From: Dendrophyllia cribrosa
Taxonomy: Eukaryota; Cnidaria; Anthozoa; Scleractinia; Dendrophylliidae
Direction of reading: 5' to 3'
Length of the DNA: 64,000 nucleotides
Assembly: GCA_024195265.1 (NCBI GenBank)
Contig: JAJLRJ010000004.1
Location: forward strand, 44,035,568-44,099,567
Part shown: piece by piece, positions 47,163 to 60,000 of the stretch
Numbering within the stretch: position 1 is the first letter of the stretch
Layout of the letters: each line of letters opens with the position of its first letter
Position numbers and translations under genes: made by a program
The notes under the pieces: model-generated
The model's input: only the letters and a program-made list of their open reading frames with translations
What the model was told of the DNA's origin: nothing
Database searches by the model: none

Positions 47163-47780
47163 GGCTGATCTCTGGTCCTTGAATGGTAATATTATTCTCA
47201 CAGGCGCTTTCTTCTCGTCACGCGTCAGTGGGAAACGAATTCCTACACGGACTCAGTGACCCCCTTCATATACGTTAGTCCTAAAAATAAGGGGTGGCCA
47301 CTGACATTTTTAGGACTAACGTATATGAAGGGGGTCACTGAGTCCGTGTGGCAATATTCGTTTCCCGCGTCAGTGTTTAGATTTTGGATCTCCTGATACT
47401 TTTGCAGTAACAAAATCATTTATTGTTGATTGCAAGAGTGGGACGGGGTACTGAAGTCGGGAGAAAGTCACCGTGAGACGTTTACATTCCAGATGGAACA
47501 GCTGCCAGGTAGATGGAAGCTTAAAAACACGATTCAGCATTGTTTCTAACAGTGACTGTTTATTTCTCACATCGACATGGCTGTGATAATGCAATAATAA
47601 TCCGGTGTCTGTTGGCTTTTTGTACACCTTCGTCTCCAGGCGGGAATTGTGTTTGATGATTTTCATTCCCAGGAAGGAAGTTTTCCGTTTTCGGCTAGTT
47701 CCATGGTGAAGTTAACTGAAGGATGGCTGTCGTTTAGTGTGGGCATTGGGCATTACGCTCAGCGTGTCGTCCATATAGCA
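47163..47780 (-). pseudogene. Penelope-like reverse transcriptase fragment, frameshifted
   Basis: Reading minus: YMDD-type catalytic motif at 47766-47777, then DTLSVMPN-AHT, HPSVNFTMELAENGKLP, LETKVYKKPTDTGLLLHYHS, STINDFVTAKVSGDP and, beyond an inserted MITE, VRIILPFKDQRSA. These are the conserved palm/thumb blocks of Penelope-like reverse transcriptases. At least two single-base frameshifts (near 47675 and 47750) and the 135-bp insertion break the frame. No endonuclease domain follows. Confidence 0.85.
47231..47365. mobile_element. MITE with 10-bp target duplication inside the RT fragment
   Basis: The ends GGAAACGAAT and ATTCGTTTCC are inverted, and the arms are complementary for about 60 bp. 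CGCGTCAGTG is repeated exactly at 47221-47230 and 47366-47375. Removing the element lets the Penelope-like homology resume, so it inserted after the retroelement. Target length suggests a Mutator-like mover. Confidence 0.8.
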
Positions 47781-48463
47781 TTTTATAGAATTCCGGCATT
47801 TTGCCTGAAGTCGTTCTCCGATATTGCCTTCGATATCATTGTTATTCTTATTGTCTTAATTAAGTCCTTTGTAGTTTTTATTACTTGTATTTTGAAACGC
47901 TTTGTGCTTACATATTTTATCTTGTTTAACAAAATAGTATGATTTCACGTAACAAAAAAATTTGATGCTAATTTGAACGAAGTATGCAAATTGCCGAAAT
48001 ACCACTAATCCGTTCAATCGTGAACTTTATCCTAAAACCACATGTTAAGTTGTGTTTCGTAAAACCAGTTTATTTGAAACCGTTTAGCAAAATACCACAC
48101 TGTCAAAGGGACGAGCGAAACTAATGTAAAATTTCGGGTTTTTTTGTACCTAAAATGGGTTTGTCTCTGTGTGAAAACCTGTGACTTTTTCAGTTCTTTG
48201 TCTTCTACCTTTGTCTTGCACTCTACTGTTTCAGTACCTTTTGTTTTCGTTGTTTTACGTCACTCGTGAGTTTGGCAGGTTTTTACACCAAGGATGAGCA
48301 TCTTACATAGTGCGTTAGTCTAATTTGTGGCACAAAGTTATAGCTGATATCTCAGATTCAAATGCATGATAGTGAAGTGTTGCAAATTCTCGTACTGAAG
48401 AGAGATTCATAGGCCGAGTTTCCTCTTCACTCTTCTTGTTGTCCATGCCGCCGGGATACTTAA

Positions 48464-49258
48464 GGTGGCTGAACACAGTTTCACTGTACTTATGCGTCAT
48501 TCATTGTCATTTTAAAACCACTAACGTCTGGGCGCCCAAAATTGGCGAGGCATACGATTAAGCAACAAGCTATATATTTTGATATTTTTGTTGAGCTTTT
48601 AGGGTGTTGCCATGGCAACACGGTGGATTGAAAATCAGCCTGCAATATTTGGTTTCTTTTATTTTCAGAAAATCTAGTCGTTAGATTTTGTCCATCATTT
48701 GTTTCCAGTAAACCCGTAAAAATATTCGCACGTTAACTCTGGTCTCATGTAATTTTGACAGAGGGATTTTCCGTAATCTGTGGTTTAATATGTTTGCGTT
48801 TTGTAAAAATCTCCTCTGTTAGATTTCAAATTTTTGATGGCAGGTGAGTTCGGCATATTCGGAACTATTATTGTGCCAAATTTCGTGAAATTCTAATGAG
48901 TAGTTTCGTAGAAATCAGCACGTTTCCGAGGAAAGTCGCTAAAACATCCAGTCACAATTTTTTGGTCAACTGCGCATGCGTTGCATTTGACTGGGTTCTC
49001 GATCCAAAGACAAAAACGACCAAAAAGGCAGTGTATTTCTTCAATGGTTCTATATATTATCTATTGTTTCAACAAACATTTTTACGAACAACAAATTGTT
49101 TGATTTTAAGACGAAAAACAACACTTTCGCGATCTACGCTGAGCAAAATAAAATGATCGCTGAACAGGCGCCATGTTTGTTTTTCTCAAAACTCTGCGCG
49201 CGCTGACTCACGTAAGCAGCTGAAATTGAAGAGCGCGCGCAAACTGTGTTCAGCCACC
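48464..49258. mobile_element. TTAA-flanked 795-bp element
   Basis: The ends GGTGGCTGAACACAGTTT and AAACTGTGTTCAGCCACC are inverted and bordered by TTAA (48460-48463, 49259-49262). The interior is non-coding (short ORFs only). TTAA targeting is consistent with piggyBac-type insertion. Confidence 0.7.
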
Positions 49259-49477
49259 TTAAGCTGAATGGTGCTGCAGTTGTGCATGACCGACTTTCAG
49301 TTCTCCATACAATATTATATTTTGCCATCATAATTTGGAAAAAGAAATTCCAAAATAAATAAATAAATAACTAAACAATGGCCATGATTAATTAAAGTCA
49401 CGGGCAATCGAGTTTTCAATGGCGTATTTGACAGTTGGATCATTATCATCAAATTTTTCGTTGTGAAATCATACTAT

Positions 49478-49600
49478 TCTCATGTCTAAAGTTTTACTCA
49501 TATATGCTGATTTCAATCGCTTTCATTTTAAACTTGAAAATGACCTTAGAGGGGTCGAAACGTCGTTTTTTATCGTTAGTTTTCTTAAAAAGAAAATAAC
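49478..49600 (+). mobile_element. Penelope-like terminal sequence
   Basis: Contains CTTGAAAATGACCTTAGAGG then GGTCGAAACGTCG; it is the inverted partner of 45031-45145 (shared ATATATGCTGATTTCAATCG-like tract). Confidence 0.5.
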
Positions 49601-50341
49601 GCGTAAAAAAATTATTTTGTTTATCAGTAGTTGTCCACTGTTCAGTAATGAATTCCCAGTAATTGCGCGGAAGTAACCAACACCAATGTTTTATAATATT
49701 TTCATTAATGTCTCGTTATTTAATGTATTTTTTTGCCTCGCAAATTTAATCATCAAGTCTTCGTATACCCTAACATGTGGCAATTTTTGTATTTGCTCTA
49801 AAATAATCTGTGTTCTTCACTATTTACGGTCATCCATCTTTTGTTTTTAAAAATGACATTATTTTAGGGGAAATAACAATATATATTTTGCGTGATAACA
49901 AAACAGCTGTGAAATATCTGAAAAACTAATCAATGAACTTTGAATAATTGGTGGTTTCGTGGTCAAAACCGGATTCTAATGAAGCCAATAGGGATCAAGC
50001 CTTCACAGGTCATGAGATAAATCAGCTATTCTTATCCATTACTGTTGACAGACTTATCTTTGTGGCGTTAAATAAGATCACTTACGGAGCCAATTCAAGC
50101 CCTTCCATTGGCTCAAACATGCAACGAACAGGGACTTCTAGATATTAAATATACTGCCGGCATTGTATAGATAGATATTACAAAATATTGCTAGTTTAGC
50201 AGGTTCACACAAAGAGAATCAGAATTTATCCTGTGGTTATAATTCAAGAAATCCCTAATTTGTTCGCTGACTCAGATAGTTCGCAGTAAAGCAACGATTC
50301 TCGATCTCAAGAATTTGTGTCAAAGTGCATGATTTACCCAA

Positions 50342-53300
50342 ATGACAGGTACCTATCTACGTATTGTTTAGTTTATAAAATTACATTTTTGCAGTTTCCC
50401 TGTATTCCTTTTAAGAAAAGCTTTTCTTTGGTTTTTAATCTGAATCATTATATAAACCGAGATGAGTTTCTTCGGCCGGATTAAATGACTTTATCGAAGA
50501 CAATGTTTTCCGTCAGTTTTCGCCTCAGTTAGTTTTCAAGGCCTTTTAAAGATAGCCTTACGAAGTTAGATGAAATCGGCCATCGTCTTTTAGTGCTTTG
50601 GAAATACTCTTGTACTTAACGAAACAAACAAAGTATTTGTACCAGATCACGGTTCGCCGGATCACTGAGGTCTCTTACAATTCATTATGACACAACTTTT
50701 TCGCTAACTGGCCAATTTTAGTAACCTCGTCGAGCTATATTTTTGTTTATCTGTTTTCAGAAGGCGAAGAGAACGAAGGAAGCAGCTTAATTACGGGCTC
50801 AGTAAAATGGTTTAACCTCGTCAAAGGATTTGGCTTCATTACAACAGACGATGCACAAGAAGATATTTTCGTTCATCAGGTAAAAAATATCTTGAATTAG
50901 AACTAAATATTTTGTCAAGTACGACATTTTTTCTTGTGTGTTTTAAATAAATGCTTTCTATTTTGCACCGCGGTCTTATATTTTCTTGCGGTATGCTCTG
51001 TTCAAAAGTTATTCTTTATGTTTTGAAAGTAGGTATTAATTATTCATAGTTAGACTCTCGATAATTTTTCTGACATTCAAAGAAGTGACACATGTCTGTT
51101 TGGCGAAATTTCTACAGGAATTCTGTCACATGTCGATTTTTTATTGTTGCTGGTTCGACTTCAGAAGTCCTTTTTTAACATGACTATATAATTAGAGAAC
51201 TCGTGTTTTGAAATTTTCAAAAAAATTTCGTAAATTTAATGCCGGTTTATTTCTTTGATTTTATTAAATTGATATAACTTAATTTACATGTGATGAAAAA
51301 TATGGTTCTAACAACTTGAAATAGTAAGCGCAATTTTTTTTGTTTTTTTTCATAGATGCTGTAGACCGGTTAAACGAAAAACATTCAACAAAAGACTCGC
51401 TTAATTTTAATTTCGTTGTACAATAGAGTTTCACTTCTTTGTTCGCATCTTTTCTTTCCAGAATCGCACCTGACGTCGCATGTTAATTCACTTTAATTCA
51501 TTACGCTACAATTCGGTTTTCACAGAACGAATTTAAGAAACAATGGAATGAACAAAGCTTTGCTCTATAACAAAAACAAAAATAAAGATGCAAGGTGTTT
51601 TCTTTCAAAACCTTTTTTTAAGACTCACTAACATTCATGTGGCAAATCTTGTCTCGTAAGTTTCCCCGAAGTTCATTTATTTAATTATTTTTGCGAATTC
51701 AACATTATAGATTTTCGAAAATTTAACCGAAAATTGAAACAGTTTTGATATTTGTCACCTGTAAAAATGCGTTTGTGAAGAAAAGACACGCGAAACAAAA
51801 TACATGTACAAATACATCTGAGAAAAGGTGGAGAATTTTGGTTCAATTTGAAAACTACTTGCAAATATGGAGAATTTTTATCTTTCAATTCAAGACGACT
51901 TTCGCTTTTCTTCCGATGTCAACTTCCGACAGGTTCGTGACGTCAAGACAAAATGGTGTTGAAAATATTAAAGACAAATCTAATCGGTTTATTGCGGATA
52001 TCGCAAGGTGCAAAATATTGAATGTAATCAACTTTTATCAGGTTATAAAGTGAACTCATTTTTAAAAGGAACTACGTCAGTTTGTACATCTTGAATTAAA
52101 AAAAAGTACTGTTCGTGATTTTTTTTAATAAAAAAAGTAACAACTATCGAAGAGATGGTAACGGATTATTTTTGTGTCTATCTATTTCAAATTTCGATGT
52201 TTCCCGAGATAGATTCTCAGGAAAAAAAATCCTCGGTTTCCCTCGGAACCAGTCATTAATTGTTTATTATTATCGGATGTTATTTAATACTGGAATAATA
52301 TTCCTTTATCCATACGCAAAGAGCACACTAGACAACAATTTAAAAGAGCACTTTACCAATATTATTTTGCTTAGTATTTAATAATCACTGTCTCACCAAC
52401 TTGTAACAGCTATATTACTTCTTTGTTTTTATTCCCTTCTTTGTAGTGTGTTTTCCCTTTTTTCAAAATGTAATTTAGTTTATAGGGCATATAATTAATT
52501 AGTTTACCTATATCTTGCCCTTGTCCGTTTTTTGCTTTCTTATCTTTGTTAGCTTCTAAAACGTTTGTAATAATAAAAATGGAGTAAACAAATAAATACA
52601 ACACAAAAAAATATTAATTGGTGCTCATTTATAAGTTTTAAAACTTCATAAATCGTCACAAAAACAAAATCCTGACTTGATTTTTGCATTTTCCTATTTT
52701 ACTACATTTCACGCCGGAATTACCCTGTTTTTCTCTCCTGAAACCTGACTACTGAAATAAAAAAAATAAAAATGACAAAACTTCATACTTTACCAGCATA
52801 ACATGGAACTTTGAAACAAAGTGGGAATTTTTGAAGGTCTCGAAATAAATCAAGAAAGTTCCTTAAAGGGGCAGTATCACGAGGTTCCACGCGCGTCACT
52901 AGGGACTTTAAGCACCGGGAACCGGAACGGCAACGGCGACGCGAAAACTGTCAGGGAAAACCCAAATGACGCATTGCGCATGTTTGGCGGGAAATATCTA
53001 GACGTTCTCTTCCCGGGCCCGACGTCAGATAGCAAGGTTTGCCGTCGTGTGAAAACGTGAGTATATATTCCTCATTTTTCTTTGGTTTTATCCAGTCGTT
53101 TTTGATATAATACACTTAATGTTGTTTAAGAAGACTATACAGAAATAGGAAACGATATTTATTGCTTCATTTAGGTCAATTTGGTGCTTCTGTACGCTCT
53201 TTGAGAAAGAGGTGGTAATTCACTACAACTTGTAAACTTAGAACTACGTTTCTTTGCTAAATTTATTAAAATTAACGCAGTGGCTATTCGTACGGCACCC

Positions 53301-56196
53301 GTACGCGGACTTCGATTTGCTATTCGTACGGGAGTCCAAAGCTTTCGACAATTTTCGAGGTTATTCTTCACTTTTGGTGGTCCACAATATTAAATGTTCG
53401 TTTAGTTTTACGAAGCGCTTCTGGTAAGCGATGTTGATTTGGCTCAGACTAATTTGCGAGCGAGCGACTCATTTCGTGACAATTAACCCCAAAGAATACT
53501 CCCGTACGGCCAACTTCGATTTGCTATTCGTACGGGAGTCCGAAAACTTTCGACAATTTTCGATGTTATTCTTCACTTTTGTTGATCCACAATGAAGATC
53601 ACCTTTTGCCGTACATGAGTGATTCTTTTCGATTCTTTTTATTATTATATGTTTCATTATCAATAATTTGAGTGTCTGGGACATCTAACAAGTTAAGTGT
53701 CAAAAAATTAATTCAAATTGTTATAATATATCTGGACATACAAACCAGTTCTTCTCTGTTAACTAAACCACTTGTGAGCAAGGAAAGGTAGTCTCAATGG
53801 AAGAAGCGTTGGAAGCAAAAAACCCAATAACAAGATTCCCGTATGAATAACAATAACAAGTTTATAGCGTACGGGAGTACATGGCGATGACACATAAACG
53901 AGATTCCTTCGCGTAGCTGAATAAACATCGCTCACAAGAAGCGCTTCGTGAATATAAACAAACGTACAATATTATGGATCGGCAAAAGTGAAGAATAACA
54001 TCGAAAATTTTCGAAAGTTTTGGACTTCCGTACGAATAGCAAATCGAAGTTGGCCGTACGGGAGTATTTTTTGACGCGAACATTTCTTAAGCGTCACGAA
54101 ATGAGTCGCTCGCTCGCAAATTAGTCTGAGCCAAATCAACATCGCTTACCAGAAGCGCTTCGTAAAACTAAACGAGCATTTAATATTGTGGATCAACAAA
54201 AGTGAAGAATAACATCGAAAATTGACGAAAGTTTTGGACTCCCGTACGAATCGTCCTCAAGAACATCGAAGTCAAAACAGTCGTAAGAATCGTACGGCAG
54301 GTCAAGTTTATTGGACGTGTTCAAATCGTACAAGAGCATATACTGCCCGTCGTTGATCATTTTCTTGACACGGCTTATGAGAAGCATTTCCCTAACCTCA
54401 TTTAGCGAGCACATTTCGGAAAAGAGCCGCCTCTACCGAGCTGCACATTTTGGCAAACGTTGCGGTTCTGTAGCTGGTTTATTTGTAACTTCGCGCCGAG
54501 ACCGCGTTCTCTGCCCAGTCTTTTCTCGGTTTCGAGGTCGCCGTTGCCGTTCCGGTTCCCGGTGCTTAAAGTCCCTACTGTTCACTATTCTTGCACCGGA
54601 ATTTTGGACATATCACTGTTAAAAGTGATTTTTTCTTTCTTCCGGCTATCAAAACGGATTTTTTTATTCAACAAATACCTCCACTTCTCGACGGCCTTTT
54701 TGAATTTGCGGAATCAAACTTGAAAACTGGGCCGACGTTTTCAAGTTTCGACCTCGTGATACTGCCCCTTTAAAATGCAACAATGTCACTTAACCAGACT
54801 TGCTCTTACGAAAAATAGTAAGTTATTAATTTTTAACCTCTTTGAAGGGTTACTTGCAAGGTTAATTTTCTTTGTTCATAGACTTTTATCGAGAACACAA
54901 AGCCAATTCAGTACATATTTATTCTTCTTGACACGCGCAAATTACAAAGAGACATGCCCTTTAATTTTTTTCTTGCAATTTTATACTTATTATATTTTTT
55001 AACTTGCATTTTTTTAGATTGTTAACGTCTTTTTTTATCATCATGTAATTTTATTTTCTAATTAGAGGACCGCCTTAAAAAACACGTTTATATACGAAAC
55101 GGGCGCTTTCTCTTTTAGAGCTGCTTGGTCAGAGTAATTGAATTACTTTGGTTTGAGTTTTACCACACTCAATTGAAAACTGCTCTAAAGATTATCAATT
55201 AGAGCAGTTTTCAATTGAGTGTCGTAAAACCAAAACCAAAGTAATTACTCTGACCAACCACAGCAGTCGTAAGCAATCCAATGAACCAATCAGAGCTCGA
55301 AGCAATTACATGTCGGCGGCGCCAAGCGCGGGAAAACGCGTGCGAGCAAGTCACGATTGGTTTTACTTCTGATTGGTCGAGAAAGTGGCGCGAGATTTTT
55401 TAGCCAATCACAAAGCGTAGCAATGAAAAACTAAAGCAATTGTGTAATTACTTTCGATACTCAAATGAAAACTGCTCTATTAGAGCGGTTTTCAATTGAG
55501 TGTTGATTGCTTTGGTTTTGCATTGTTACGCTTTGTGATTGGCTAAAAAATCTCGCGCCACTTTCTCAACCAATCAGAGGTAAAATCAAAACCAATCGTG
55601 ACTTGCTTGCACGAGTTTTCCCGCGCTTGGCGCCGGCTACATGTATTTGCTACGAGTTCTGATTGGTTCATTGGATTAGTCTATTACTTTGGTTTTGGTT
55701 TTACTACACTCAATTGAAAACCGCTCTTTTATTGTAATAATTATTATTATTAACAGTTGCCATTGCAAAGGCCGCCTTCACACAAGATAACAAAGTGTAA
55801 AAGTTCCTTTTTGTGTTGTTTTAGAGTGCTATAAAGTCCAAGGGGTACCGTAGTCTCGCAGAAGGAGAAAAAGTTCAGTTTCAGATACTAAACACAGACA
55901 AAGGCAAGATCGCAGTGTTGGTGACGTCACCTGATGGTGGGAACGTAAAACGAAAGAGCCGCTCAGTGAAAAAAGGCGCGCGAAAATACACGACTCTTTG
56001 TTACAACTGCAACGAAAATGGACACAGGATGAAAAAATGCCCGTATGCAAGGCGGGACCTTCGAACATGTCACAGATGTGGGGCCAAAAGTCATCTGATA
56101 AGAACTTGCCCCAAAACAATTGTGGAAGGCAGTGATTCAAGAATAGAACAAAATATTGATGATCAGTTAATAACGTTTGAGAAAGAAAACTTGTGA
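50342..56196 (+). CDS. lin28: LIN28-like RNA-binding protein
   Basis: Exons: 50342-50348 (ATGACAG, inferred first coding exon), 50761-50879 and 55825-56196, all GT-AG and in phase; about 165 residues. The cold-shock domain spans residues 13-75: [26 protein letters not shown], then after the intron [17 protein letters not shown]. Two CCHC knuckles follow a basic linker: [14 protein letters not shown] and [14 protein letters not shown]. This one-CSD, two-knuckle order is specific to LIN28, which binds RNA (in bilaterians, let-7 precursors and mRNAs) in cytoplasm and nucleolus. The tail is short and acidic. The seven-base first exon rests only on phase and a start codon, so a different upstream exon is possible. 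Intron 2 (4.9 kb) carries a TTAA-flanked foldback element and three 55-kb MITE copies. Confidence 0.9.
52867..54769. mobile_element. 1.9-kb TTAA-flanked foldback element
   Basis: The ends AGGGGCAGTATCACGAGGT are inverted and flanked by TTAA (52863-52866, 54770-54773). A second inverted match (CGGGAACCGGAACGGCAACG near 52916; complement near 54555) extends the arms. The centre contains four copies, two per orientation, of a roughly 90-bp unit with CGATTTGCTATTCGTACGGG. A 73-codon minus-strand ORF (54193-54414) is of unknown meaning. Confidence 0.7.
55201..55478. mobile_element. MITE, TIR AGAGCAGTTTTCAATTGAGT
   Basis: The ends AGAGCAGTTTTCAATTGAG and CTCAAATGAAAACTGCTCT are inverted. The interior includes GGCGCCAAGCGCGGGAAAAC. 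A truncated third copy ends at 55187. Confidence 0.7.
55482..55727. mobile_element. Second copy of the same MITE, head-to-head
   Basis: AGAGCGGTTTTCAATTGAG to CTCAATTGAAAACCGCTCT. The interior is the inverted version of 55201-55478 (TTTTCCCGCGCTTGGCGCC), so the two copies together form a palindrome of about 520 bp within LIN28 intron 2, about 100 bp upstream of the last exon. Confidence 0.7.
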
Positions 56197-56529
56197 ACGT
56201 TGATTTCTAGTAACAAGTTCGACAAGGTTGCGCTATATATTTTGTATCCTTTGTGAACGCTGTATTAAATAAATGCCCTTTCTTTGCTGATGACCGATCG
56301 CCGTAACTAAAGAAGAGGTTTTAATACTTTTAATAACAAGCTTCTAGGAAAATAGATTTGAATCTGGACTCTGTTTTATTTATACCGAATCATCTCTAGT
56401 ATAACGTGACGCTTTTTTAATCACTGGAAACCTTTATTTTTATTATTGTCACGTGATTAAATAAAAAAATATATAAAAAAGGACAGTCATTGGAAACTAA
56501 AATTACATTACTAAGCTTCAACTCAGCAG

Positions 56530-56560
56530 ATCTAAGGGGGGGGGGGGGGGGGGGGGAGTT
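56530..56560. repeat. Poly-G tract in LIN28 3' flank
   Basis: A run of about 22 G follows LIN28 by 340 bp. It is one of several long G or C runs in the window (also 1893-1929, 4366-4414, 13898-13930, 37295-37307, 62936-62951, 63468-63481). Confidence 0.6.
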
Positions 56561-57008
56561 GTCGACATCTAAGGCCACTTACTATTCATCAAACAAGCCG
56601 GACGGACTGGTCAGTTTGTAAATGGAATCGCAAATGTAAAGAACCATAGAACAGGTTCTTTATCATTAGTGCATATCATAAGGAACGCATCGATCTGGCT
56701 GTCGGTTCCCACAAACGGTACACGGCACAAATTTAAAATACATTGTCGAGAAAGTGATGGACCATTTTACTTTCGAGACTGTTCCATACTTTTCTTTTAT
56801 TTGGCTCGCTGTGCACGATTTTTTTTCTTTACTTTTTCTGTGCAGGATTTTTTTTGGGGGGTAATGGCCCATTCCCCCCCCCCTTAAAAATAAAATGGTC
56901 AACCCTAATGACTCCCCATTGTTTCGAAGTCCTACTGTGTTTTGTGTTATGTTTTCATAAGATTTTCGAGTAAAAGTCCATCGATTAATGTCGCTTGGTC
57001 AGTTCTCT

Positions 57009-60000
57009 TCATAGTTCTATGTGCACCTCTTTTTCATTCAGTTCCCATTCTTCTTCTTCAAACGTCGCGTCTATAACTGGCTCATCAGTTGCTGCCATAG
57101 CAAACTCTGTCAATTCATTCACTAGCATGCGGACTTGTTCCCAGTCCTAAATAAAAATAAGAGCATCAGAAATGAAAGAGTATCTAGCTGGAGCAGTGCG
57201 GTTCAACCCTGACTCGTCCCCAGTCGTTTCTCTCCGGTGACAAACCGCGTCTTGTGATTCCGCAAAAGAATAAACAATAGAGATGACTGGGGACGAGTCA
57301 GAATTCAACGCCAAGGTACCTCTTTTTGCAACAGGTCCAGCTCGTCACGTGTTATTTTGTCATCTTGTGATTGGTCCATCAAAATAAACAGCTTATAAAA
57401 AAAAGCAAAACAGAACTCTCAGTAACATGTAATAGATGAAAAAATTGTTTGAAACAATGAGAACTGATGAAATTACCTTGTTAACAATATTTGACATGTC
57501 TTCGGTCCACGGCACATCAGGTCCAAAAACATCGGGCTACAAACACAGAACAACAACAACTATCAGCTTCCACTTAAAGCATTGAAGAGGATATGGAAAC
57601 CTACGGTGGCCCAAAAGTGTCACGGCAATTTCAATTTGCTCACGGCAGTTTCAAATTGCTCACGGCAATTTCAACTTCGCTCACGGCAATTTCAATTTGC
57701 TCACGGCAACTTCAACTTCACTCACGGCAGTTTCAATTTGCTCACGGCAATTTCAATTTGCTCACGGCAACTTCAACTTCACTCACGGCAGTTTCAATTT
57801 GCTTACGGCAACTTCAATTTGCTCACGGCAATTTCAACTTCGCTCACGGCAGTTTCAATTTGCTCACGGCAATTTGAATTTGCTCACGGCAATTTCAACT
57901 TCGCTCACGGCGATTTCAACTTCGCTCACGGCAATTTCAATTAAAGGGGCTATGTCGCGAGATATGTCACGCAGGCAAAAACGTCGGGCCGACATGAAAC
58001 AAATTCACGCTATCGCCGTGGAATCGGGCAAAATCCTTCAATTCTGCCGTTCTGTGTACTCCGAAAGGTCTCAGATTTTTCCCACATATAAATAGTATTG
58101 ATTTCATTTCGGTTATTTCCCCGATTCCGTAATCATACGCCTCGGGACATGTCAGTATCAGTTGCATTCAGCTGTCGTGAATAGCTTAAAGATCTCGACA
58201 AAACAGACGCATGAGAACTGTCACAATCCTGTTTAATGCTCTCCGATCGCAAGTGATTACACGCTAGGGTTTTTTAAGTCTAAAACTAGAACCCCATTTA
58301 CACGGGCTAAAAATTCGGCACGGCACCCTAAATATTCGGCACGGTACTAATGATTTTTGGGCACGGCACTCTCAATTATCTACGTGTAAACGTGTCGGAC
58401 CCAAACACAATGTGGCACTGGTGCCCAAAATTTTAGGGGTGCCGAGACTACCTCCTGGAGGTAGTCTCGGCACGGGTAAAAGAAGGCACCGTGCCAAAAA
58501 CTGTTCGATTTCTAATAATTTTGAACGAATTTTAAGCCGTCACGCATGCGTAGCAACCATTGTAATTTCAAAATGGCGGACGATACAGACAAACCCATAC
58601 GATACATATAGGAAATCGTATGAACTACTTGTGCATTTCATAATTTATGGGCACGAGTGATGTTTTGAAATTTTGAAATGAAACGCTGCAATGGTTTCCA
58701 TTATTTTTAACCAATCAATAACAATCTTTTGACAGGTAAACCATGCCTGAAATCTAAAAATTGATCACATCTTTTAAAGAAATATTTAAGCTTGAAGTTC
58801 CAAACTTTTAAAGTAAGTGCAACAGATTTGCAGCTTTCTTATTGTACTTTACAACCTAGATTTGCACTCTACAATCTAATTATGCATTCGTCATTGGCCA
58901 ATCAGAAACTGTATATTTTGCAGAGTATATTATAAGAAACGTCACAATACAGACGATACATTCCTTTCAGATGTCTTTCGTAACGTTGATGTCCTTCTTG
59001 TTGTTCTAGGCGCCGATTTCTAATCAATAACCGTTAAACAGTGACAATGATATCATTTCCCGCCATTTCCCGGGGAAATACAGGCGAATGTTAGGGGTGC
59101 CAATACAGAAGTAGGTACCGTGCCCATTTGAGAGAAATTCCACTATTTTGTTCGTGTAAACTGGGAGTGCCGTGCTTAAATAGTTTGGGCACGGTACCGA
59201 AATTTGGGGGTGCCGTGCCGATTTTTTTGCGCGTGTAAATGGGGCTTAGTAGTAATCATAGATTATAGTGCGTCTCCTTATCCCGTGGCACCTCGTCTTG
59301 ACCTAGTACCTTTATAGTTTCATGAATTAATTCAGCCACTGTTTAAAAGGGATTTGTCGCGAGATAAACGTCGGGCCGACATCAAACAAATTCACAATAT
59401 CGCCGTGGGATCGGGCAAAATCCTGCCGTGCTGTGTACTCCGAAAGTACATGTACTAATACCGGAACCGGAAATGAGAAATTTCTGAGAAAAGCCTGAAA
59501 AAGTGCTCCCGTGATAAACTTCTTGGACACCGACGATTAAGTCACACAACATTCAACGTGAATTTCGCAAGATTTTTCGGATAAAATTACAACTACCAGT
59601 TGCAAGTAAGACACAAGACTGTTGAATATAATTCCTTTATTAGCTAGACAAATTTTAGTCACAAAATTGCGAAATCTTTAGTCGCAAATGCGCCCGATAC
59701 AGGCGCAATTTCGAGCACTGTAAAGTTAATCTGCGTTCGCCTGGTGCGGCCGGTCAGTGAATTATTGCTACAAGACATAAGCGAATTGCACCGTACCGTA
59801 GAACATCGCGAAGAACGACGTCGGTATTTAGGTGAAAGCTTCCCAAATCAGGCAGAGAACCACAGCAAAATCAAGATAGAACATTCAAAACATACCAGAA
59901 CGGTAGCGAGGAAAATCTGTAACTTCCAAAGAGACCCAACAACTTACTTGGTCCGGAGAAGAACCTTCGTCCAATTTTTCCACTGCGTACTTTTAGTAGG

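Noticed and set aside
47649..47942. 97-codon plus-strand hydrophobic ORF
   Set aside because: It is the antisense of the Penelope-like reverse transcriptase, whose conserved blocks read on the minus strand.
55915..56196. CCHC knuckles as a retroviral-type Gag fragment
   Set aside because: They follow a cold-shock domain in phase, have the LIN28 linker, and no reverse transcriptase is nearby.
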